This document shows, piece after piece, positions 52,101 to 60,608 of a stretch of DNA of 64,000 nt (position 1 is the stretch's first letter; each line of letters starts with the position of its first letter). The DNA lies in assembly GCA_963513935.1 (NCBI GenBank), contig OY740774.1, forward strand, positions 21,905,949 to 21,969,948, in the 5' to 3' direction. This DNA is from Aphrophora alni (taxonomy: Eukaryota > Arthropoda > Insecta > Hemiptera > Aphrophoridae). Made by a program: the position numbers and the translations under genes. The notes below the pieces were generated by a model. The model was not told where the DNA came from and searched no databases. It saw only the letters and a program-made list of their open reading frames with translations.

Positions 52101-55100
52101 CCCTTACCCCCAAAATGGCGTAGTTTGATGGTACCGGTAAGTCAAGAATTTTAAACAGCAACCCCTATTGAGTGATACCTCATTTTAAAGGTCTTTTAAA
52201 AATAAGAATAATGGCGCAAACTAGAGGTCTCTAAGTTTATCCTATCCAACATAGCGACCAATCGAATTGTGAATGTTAACCTACAAACTCCGGTTGTTTT
52301 TATTACATTACAAACTGCTCTATGTTGGTAAAATTATGGTAAGAGCCTTACCTTGTTTTTTTAGCTCAAATTAAGTCCTCGAAATGGCTACCATTTACTT
52401 CTTGGCAGAAATAGATTCTGGACTCAAAAGCTTGTACATTTCGTAACATTTCAGGTGTAATTATTAACGCAAAATTCACAATTCGATTGGTCGCTATGTT
52501 GGGTAGGATGAACTTAGAGACCTCTAGTTTGCGCCATTATTCTTATTTTTAAAAGACCTTTAAAATAAGGTATCACTCAATAGGGGTTGTTATTTAAAAT
52601 TCTTGACTTCCCCCAAACTACCCCATTTTGGGGTAAGGGTTGAAAATTTCGATACTTCAAAAAACTCCTCCTTTGGTTGTCTAGCATTCCCCAAAGAAAA
52701 TTCGTCTATTTCCATTAATAAAAAATATAATAGGGGGTGGGACTTTTACGACACTTGGTATATAAAACAGTCAATTTTAATGTAAAAGCAGATATCTGTT
52801 GTTGAAACTCCATATTCAAGGATAAAATAAAGCAATAAAGCTTAAAGTTTCAAAATATTTTAATAATATAAATGAGCTACAATTGTTTCGTCTTGCGGCA
52901 TCATCGGACAACTCCTTGAATATAAAAAAGTTTTAAAAAGATATACTTTCATAGCCCTTTTACCTTTGAAGATGTTCAACTGTTGGCGGATAGATAGCCA
53001 ACAGTTTTTTACTTCTAACCTAAATAAATATTTTAAAAAAGATTAAATAGACTATTTTTAATGACAATCGCAAATCCGTTTTTGAATATCCTTGTGTGTA
53101 GTATTTGTATTCGTTCAATTTTGAATTTTAATTTAATTTTTTTGTTTTTGTAATTATTGGAGACATTTTAAAATCTAAGTCTTCGATACATGATTTCCTC
53201 TTGAATATCTAGTTCTATTACTTAACATTTGGGACAGGATCTTCTTTTTGAAGTTTTATCATTTTTAGGTTTTTTCTTGTCCTTGGAATTTTTTAATTGT
53301 TTATATAAATGTAATTTATACTGTAAGAGGATTAAATTACTTACGTTTTCAAACATAACTGTAGCTTATAGCAACTGTAATTTTGACATTTATGCGCGGT
53401 ATCTCATGGCTAATTGAATTCAAAGGGATGGCTCTATGAAAATGATTCCCATCAAAGCTCATATATTATTTGAAGAAGACATGTACATGTTGTATTTTTT
53501 TAATTTTTAGTTGGATCATCAATGTAACCCCTAAAATTATAAAATGGTTTGAGAGGGGAACACACCTTACTTTATTTTTTCGAAAATAAAATTTACAGAA
53601 AACGTTTATACTATTTCAAAATGGTAGATTGGTAATTTATAGATTAAAATTAAACAAGATTTATTTCCATAAGTAGGCCTACATTTCAGTAAAGTAGTTA
53701 CCATCTTCAGAGGTTGAGTATTAAACAAACACTGGGGATTAAATGCTCAAACTCTGAAGATGGTAACTATGTTACTGAAATGTACTTAAGGAAATAAATC
53801 TTGTTTCATTGAATTGTGATATTGGGTGTTTGATTTTAATCTTTAAGTTAGCCATAGTGTAGTAAGATGGCTTATATTGTTTGATAATACATGTCCATTC
53901 ATTTAGTCTAAAGTCTAAAAATTATAAAGATCCAAAGAGAATATGTTTGGAAATGTTTTGTTAATCATTTGGCGTTTGTGTATTTTATGAAAATTTTTAT
54001 ATCTAAGAAATGGGTCCAAATTAAATGCATGCTTAGATAATGATTTAATTTCTATAGAATCCGTTCTAATTCTATACAAAATGGCGTCAATTTTAATTAT
54101 TTGATCTCGTATATATAGGAAAAGGTTAGCTAAACAAGAAAATAAATAAGTGTTTAGCAATCCCGAGGGAAACTAGATGGATATACCCGTTTTTTCGTAG
54201 TTCTTTCCTATCTTGAAAACCAACTCTTGTTCTTTTCTGACTCTGACGCTATTAGATTATTCGAGGATTTGGGGATCTTTATTTTGTTCAAGCGATGATG
54301 ACCGAGAGGTTTTGCCTTTACACAAAAAGATAAAAAATATACGTAATTATTTATCTTTTTGTAATTGTTTGGAGGGGGGGGTATTTTCTTTCATTATTCA
54401 ATTATTAAATAAATAATTTTAAACACTTTTTTAGTTCTTTGAGCTTCAGAACCTATATTTCAGCGAGTGGAATTTTACACCCTTAGCAATAACTTTCTCT
54501 TCACGTCCATGTGAGATAATAAAACACCAACCTATCATTCCAGTTTCTGTCGTAGAGAAAAGTAATAACTGATTGTCTGTTAAAATAGAAAATGCAAATA
54601 TTGTCACAATCACATGGCCTCTATTTGTTTACACTAGACTACAAGCCAATATTTAAATGGCCGTCATATAAAGTAAGGATTTTTCTAGTTACGAACCTTG
54701 GCCTAGTCTTGGAAACATTTCGTCTAAGCATGGTGTTGTGTATGTTTTAAATCGGAACCAATTTTACCTGCTTGTTATAGTAAAGCATTGTCACGACAAA
54801 AACATTATATTTTTGTATCTTGTATCTAGAAAGGTAACCCAGAGTAGTAGATATTTTGATCTGTCTATACGTTTTCTTCTACACCAAATAGTTCCATCTA
54901 ACTTTCTAAATTTTTTTTCAACTACATGATTTTTGTTTATATTTTAGAACCAAAACATAACAATGTAAACAAACTAAAACGTGTGTTCTCCAATTAGAAT
55001 ACCCTAATTCATTCTATTTTCATACATCTCCCTAATGAAACCATTTAACAAACAAATACTAATAAAGATGTAATAGTAAATATACTAAACTTTTTTTTTT

Positions 55101-58100
55101 ATTTTTCAGATTTTTTTATTATCAGAATGAAAATTGATTTTTATTTATATCTATCCCTTTAGCAATAATTTGAATAGCGTCTTCTTTAGCTGAAACAAAT
55201 CGATCCCCATTCGATTTTGCTGAAGGTGAATCTGAACTTGTATCTGGATTTAATGTTGAATATAGAGGCTTTGGTTTTGCATTTATTTTTTTATCTGAAT
55301 ATTCAAGAATTATTTTTATGAGAGTTTTATATGTAATATTATTTTTAGGTTGTAATTTAGATTCTTATAGTCTTTTTGTAAAAATTACATTTATTTGTAT
55401 TTTATTTATTTGAGTTCGTAGGACTCTTCCTCAATTTCGATATGATATACTTATATAGCTTGAAAAAGTTACTTACCAGTATCTTTAAATTATTTTGTAT
55501 TTTTTTTTAGGATTAAGGAGTTTAATGATTTAATTGTCATTTTTTTTTAGTTTTTTTTTTAATTCCTCATATTTCAAAATGGCGACCTTTTAAAATTTTA
55601 TATTTTGAGTATCTTCTTTGACTAAGAGCATAGAAGTAGGAGGTAATTTTGTTGTAAAGTAATGCTACTATTATTTATGTATGTACAATAAATATATAGA
55701 TTTTTTCAATTTCACTTTACTTATTGACTTACTCTGATAAATAAGATTTTTACTTGATGGCGCTTTACATTTGTAAATTTTGAATTGTCCCGCAAAAATC
55801 CCATTTTGCGGTGGGATTGAATTTACCAAAATAAGGTTTTGAAACAACAAAAAATATTTCTAAAATTTAAGCTTTCTACCTTTTAAAGTTTAAAAGTCAC
55901 TTAAACTGTCCCGGTACTTGGTTTAAATACACGATCAGTACACATACCTTTATCCCGAGTCACAATGCTGACAGATGCAATTCTAATGTATATATTAGAT
56001 AATTAAGACATTCCATTATCACATTACTAGGTTGGACACGCACGTGTATTGATGACCGGAAATTGACGACCATAGGCTACGTGCACTTTGCTTGGTTTTA
56101 TTTGCCAAACGATTAAGTACGCGTTTAGCAAGACCTTCAAAAGTTAGGTCTATTGTATCCGCTTTTATTTCTAAACTAATCGTGCTAAAACATTGCACAA
56201 ACTTTCTCATCCACATTTTAAAAATAAACTTGAAGTGTTCTTTAATTTCTTCTACCTGTCACTGCGCAATCAAGCAATGGTTAAACTTAACCTCAAAATA
56301 AGCTAATAGCCTACATTTATAACAGCTGATCAAGTAAAAAGATCTATCAGAATCGTTAGGCGCTTTCAGCGAACTCAACAGTTGAGTTCCATAACTATGC
56401 TGCGACTTTTAACTTCAGGTAGAGAACGCCATCTTCACGAGTTCTGGGTTTAATCCCCGTAGAGGCTCAAACATTTACGTAGTTGACGCAGCTTCGTGAT
56501 AAAAATTGGAATACTACAATTATTAATAGCGAACTCTGGTTGAGAAGGCTAGAACAACTGCGACGGGGATTTCGATGAACTCATATTACCAGACTGATAA
56601 TTCCGATTAGCAGCCATGTTTCCAACGACAAAAATCATCGCCAAGTCGTTCACACAGCTGTGTTGTGTAAACAAGACCATATCAACAATGCAATCGTTTG
56701 CAACATTCAACCTTATTCCTCGTGAGTATAGCAATTTACTGATTAAAACACTCAATTTCTATGTACCGGTTTTTTGTTGTTAATATTTTGGAAAAACATA
56801 CGAAATAGAATTTCTAGCGTTCTATTAAAACATCCGCTAGACACCAGATGAACTTTTTTTTTTAAGTTCGATTGTTTAATATTCAAGTTGTTTCTGAACA
56901 TTAACCTTTACTTTGTATTCTTGTAAATTTAGTAGTTTGTTATTGTTCGGCCTATTGTAATTTAGTCGTTATTTTCATAATAATTCACTACAAGAAATAT
57001 ATAAACTTGTAATCGTGTTCATGTAATGAATAGTTTAACATATATATCTGGATAGGATCGCTAGAAATATTTTGGCGCTAAAATTTATAGATCGACCACA
57101 CAGCACCATTTTTTTAAATATAAATATATATATATTTGTTCCCCACCCATAATTAAATGAACTCATATATTTTGTTGAATTTGAATAAATATGATAACTT
57201 CATGGCATTCATTTATGAATTTATAATTGGTGGATTTTGATCTACAAGGTACAGGTAAGTTTTCTGTTTAGAAAAAAATTAAATAAAATTTTGGGGGTGC
57301 TTAAGACCACACGTTAGAAGTGAAAACTTGTTTGAACAGTATGTAACGCTTATATACTTATGATTTTTGTTTTAATATATATGGGTATGTGAGAAGGTTT
57401 GTGCAATATTTTTGCATTGATTTAGGTTTGACTATGTATATGAGTTTGAGAAAGTTAGTGCAATATTAGATTTTTAGTTTTAATATATGTGGGTATGTGA
57501 GAATGTTTGTGCAATATTTTTGCATTGATTTTAGTTTGACTATGTATATGAGTTTGAGAGAATTAGTGCAATATTAGATTTTTAGTTTTAATACGTATGG
57601 GTATGTGAGAAAGTTTGTGCAATATTTTTCGTAGATTTTTGTTTTAATATATATATATATATTATATATATATGTGTGTGAGAAAGTTTGTGCAACATTT
57701 TTGCATTGATTTTAGTTTGACTATGTATATGAGTTTGAGAAAGTTAGTGCTATATTTTTCGTAGATTTTTAGTTTTAATACGTATGGGTATGTGAGAAAG
57801 TTTGTGCAACATTTTTGCATTGATTTTAGTTTGACTATGTATAGGCTATGAGTTTCAGAAAGTTAGTGCTATATTTTTCGTAGATTTTTAGTTTTAATTT
57901 TTTATGGGTATGTGAGAAAGTTTGAGCAATATTTTTTGCATTGATTTTAGTTTGACTATGTATATGAGTTTGAGAAAGTTAGTGCTATATTTTTCGTAGA
58001 TTTTTAGTTTTGATATGTATGGGTATGTGAGAAAGTTTGTGCTATAGTTTTGCATTGATTTTAGTTTGACTATCTATATGAGTTTGAGAAAGTTAGTGCT

Positions 58101-60562
58101 ATATTTTTCGTAGATTTTTAGTTTTAATATGTATGTGTATGTGAGAAAGTTTGTGCAATATTTTTGCATTGATTTTAGTTTGACTATGTATATGAGTTTG
58201 AGAAAGTTAGTGCAATATTTTTCGTAGATTTTTAGTTTTAATACGTATGGGGCGCGCGTATCCGTTGTCTATATATTAAGGTTGCATTACGCTACTGTGC
58301 GTGACGCGATTTCTATTGAAAAAGTCCATCCCAAAAGTTGCATTACGGTAGTATGCATGACGCGATTTCTATTGAAAAAGTCCATTCCAAAAAGTACCCA
58401 ACGCGCCAATAGAAGTTTTCACTTCAAAAAATTTTTTGAGACCTTCGATTTCCATTATATTGTTCATATAATTTTGTCAGCCCTTTTGACTAATGAAATT
58501 TGATTGTTATATCATATTTCAACTGCGGTGTAACAAATTTGAATTAATACAAAATATTTACGATCATATTTCCTATAACAGATTTGAATAGTAGTTTATT
58601 CTGTATAGGCAATAAATCAATATTGAGTTTGACTTGTGACATAATATAGGATAGAAAAAACTCAAACACAAGATCTCACAAAAATTACATATAACTAAAC
58701 AGCTATAGTTTAGTTATTATAGCTCATATATCACTGAGGATGGCGACTTTGTCGTTGAAACACGTTTTAATTAGGTAAACGTAATTGTTGTGAGATCTTG
58801 TGCTCGAGTTTTTTTTATCTGTGTAGGCTACTCAACTAAATATTTGGTTGGTACTGAAAACTATTCTATCATTTTTTTACAAATGTGTTATTTTTTGTAA
58901 TGGTTTATTGTCTGTGGTTATACTAATATATCTTTTTTGTTAAATTCAGGAATCCCCAGCCTAGGTCTATACTCAATTGATCCACTTAGAATCCAACACT
59001 TAGATATTAACCAAGGTTCAGGACCTATTAGTATTAAGTTGCATTTCAAGGACCTGGATATTCACGGGATTGGTAGTGCTACAATAACAGATCTCAAGTG
59101 AGTATAACAGTGTGCTATAGTGTCCCAACTACATCCACGTACAATAAGAAAATACAAAAATAAACCATTCACTTTCTCACTCACCCGTCACCAAATAAAA
59201 ACCAATCAAAACTATTCATCAACAAATAGGCTATATCAGTTTGGTAGTTGTCAGTTGAAAAGTGGGTTCATGGTTATTAACCGCCATCTTTGAAGAAATA
59301 TTTATATAATTAACCTAGAAGTTAATTAACGAATTCAGAAGAACCGATTTTATGAAAATGGTATATAATTTTGTCTTTTTTGTTCATGTGGAAGTTTCAC
59401 CCAAATTTTGAGTTATCAAAAGGTTGGTTTCGTAACCATACTTCAAATAAATAGAAAAACGTCGTTTGGACTCTAAAAAGATCAAGATACGAAATTATCA
59501 ACATTTTACGTAATACTTTTCCTTACGATGAAAGTGTAAAGTAGGCCTATGCAATTGTCGTTTGAAAACTCCAGTGGATCCATAAACCGATTTAATTGTT
59601 AAATGAGATTTTTTTAATAGTGGTCTATAGATCCCTGCTTTGTATACATTTCCCAATTTACACTTCAAGAATTCATGTCAGTCCAAGGGCACTGGAAGGT
59701 CAAATATGATTAGGTTCAAATTATGATGCTTGGCATGTTTACTTAGTCCCCGAGTCATTAATTTAAAATAACTGCAGAAATAATGACAGAAAATCATGGA
59801 ATTCAATAGTAAATTTCACAAGAAAATAATCTACTACAGTAAATTACTGTGTGTATACTCCTAATGTTTCATCATAATTTATAGGTTATGATAAACTTAT
59901 GAAGAATGCAATTTATTGTGTCCATTTTCATCAAGATTTGTTAAATTTTGCATAACTATGTTTAATTTAATCAAAGTTTAAATATGTAATCGTTGGTTAC
60001 CATTTTATCGTTTCACCAACAATAATTTGTATTAAACCGTGATATAACTTAACCAGACAAAGGTTTTAAGTTTAGTAGAAGGTATTGGATTACAGGGAGT
60101 GTTCTGACTGGTTGATTGGAGTTATTTAATTCCGTCCAAATTTAATTTTAACATTTCTTAGGTTATAGTATAATTTCTGAACTTTTCACTAGTTGGTTCT
60201 TCGGAGGATTGAATTTGAATAGTACGGTGCCATACTCCAGGAAAACGGAACATGTAAAATTGTTGTAGTAGACCAAATTTTACAAGTTCAGATTCCTTGT
60301 TTTGGGGAATTTAAGGTACTAACGTATTAACGCCACCGCAGCAGAAGTTGCGCTAATGCGCATGCGCCAATAAAGAGCAAACTGGTTTGGGAAGCAGAAT
60401 TCCATTTTTTTCAGCTTTGAGATTCATATACTTTCATTTTATGATTTGTCGCAAAAATTTTAGGCGTAGATTGGCGGCACTTCACTTTTAAAGCTCATGT
60501 TTATCCATGATCTAATTTCAAATTATTAACTTCAATAAACTTACCAAAGGTTTGGCCAGGTG

Positions 60563-60608
<46 letters not shown>

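Larger units (their letters stand above)
42878..58949 (+). other. Intron 2 of the JHBP gene (16.1 kb)
   Basis: GTGAGT to ATTCAG. Main contents are entered separately: 61-bp array and foldback element (44220-49078), dispersed-repeat copies, palindromic element 52019-52758, hairpin 53652-53806, NUMT 55110-55535, SINE-like segment 56400-56475 and the array 57370-58250. The stretches 42880-44215, 49080-50470 and 50717-51670 hold poly-T runs and degenerate AT-rich sequence. 52760-53640 and 54330-55100 show nothing I can name, and 55540-56400 and 56480-57360 show no supported gene. Confidence 0.85.

Noticed and set aside
58282..58503. 73-codon ORF after the ~115-bp array
   Set aside because: It reads through a 56-bp duplication in two different frames and has no recognisable domain.
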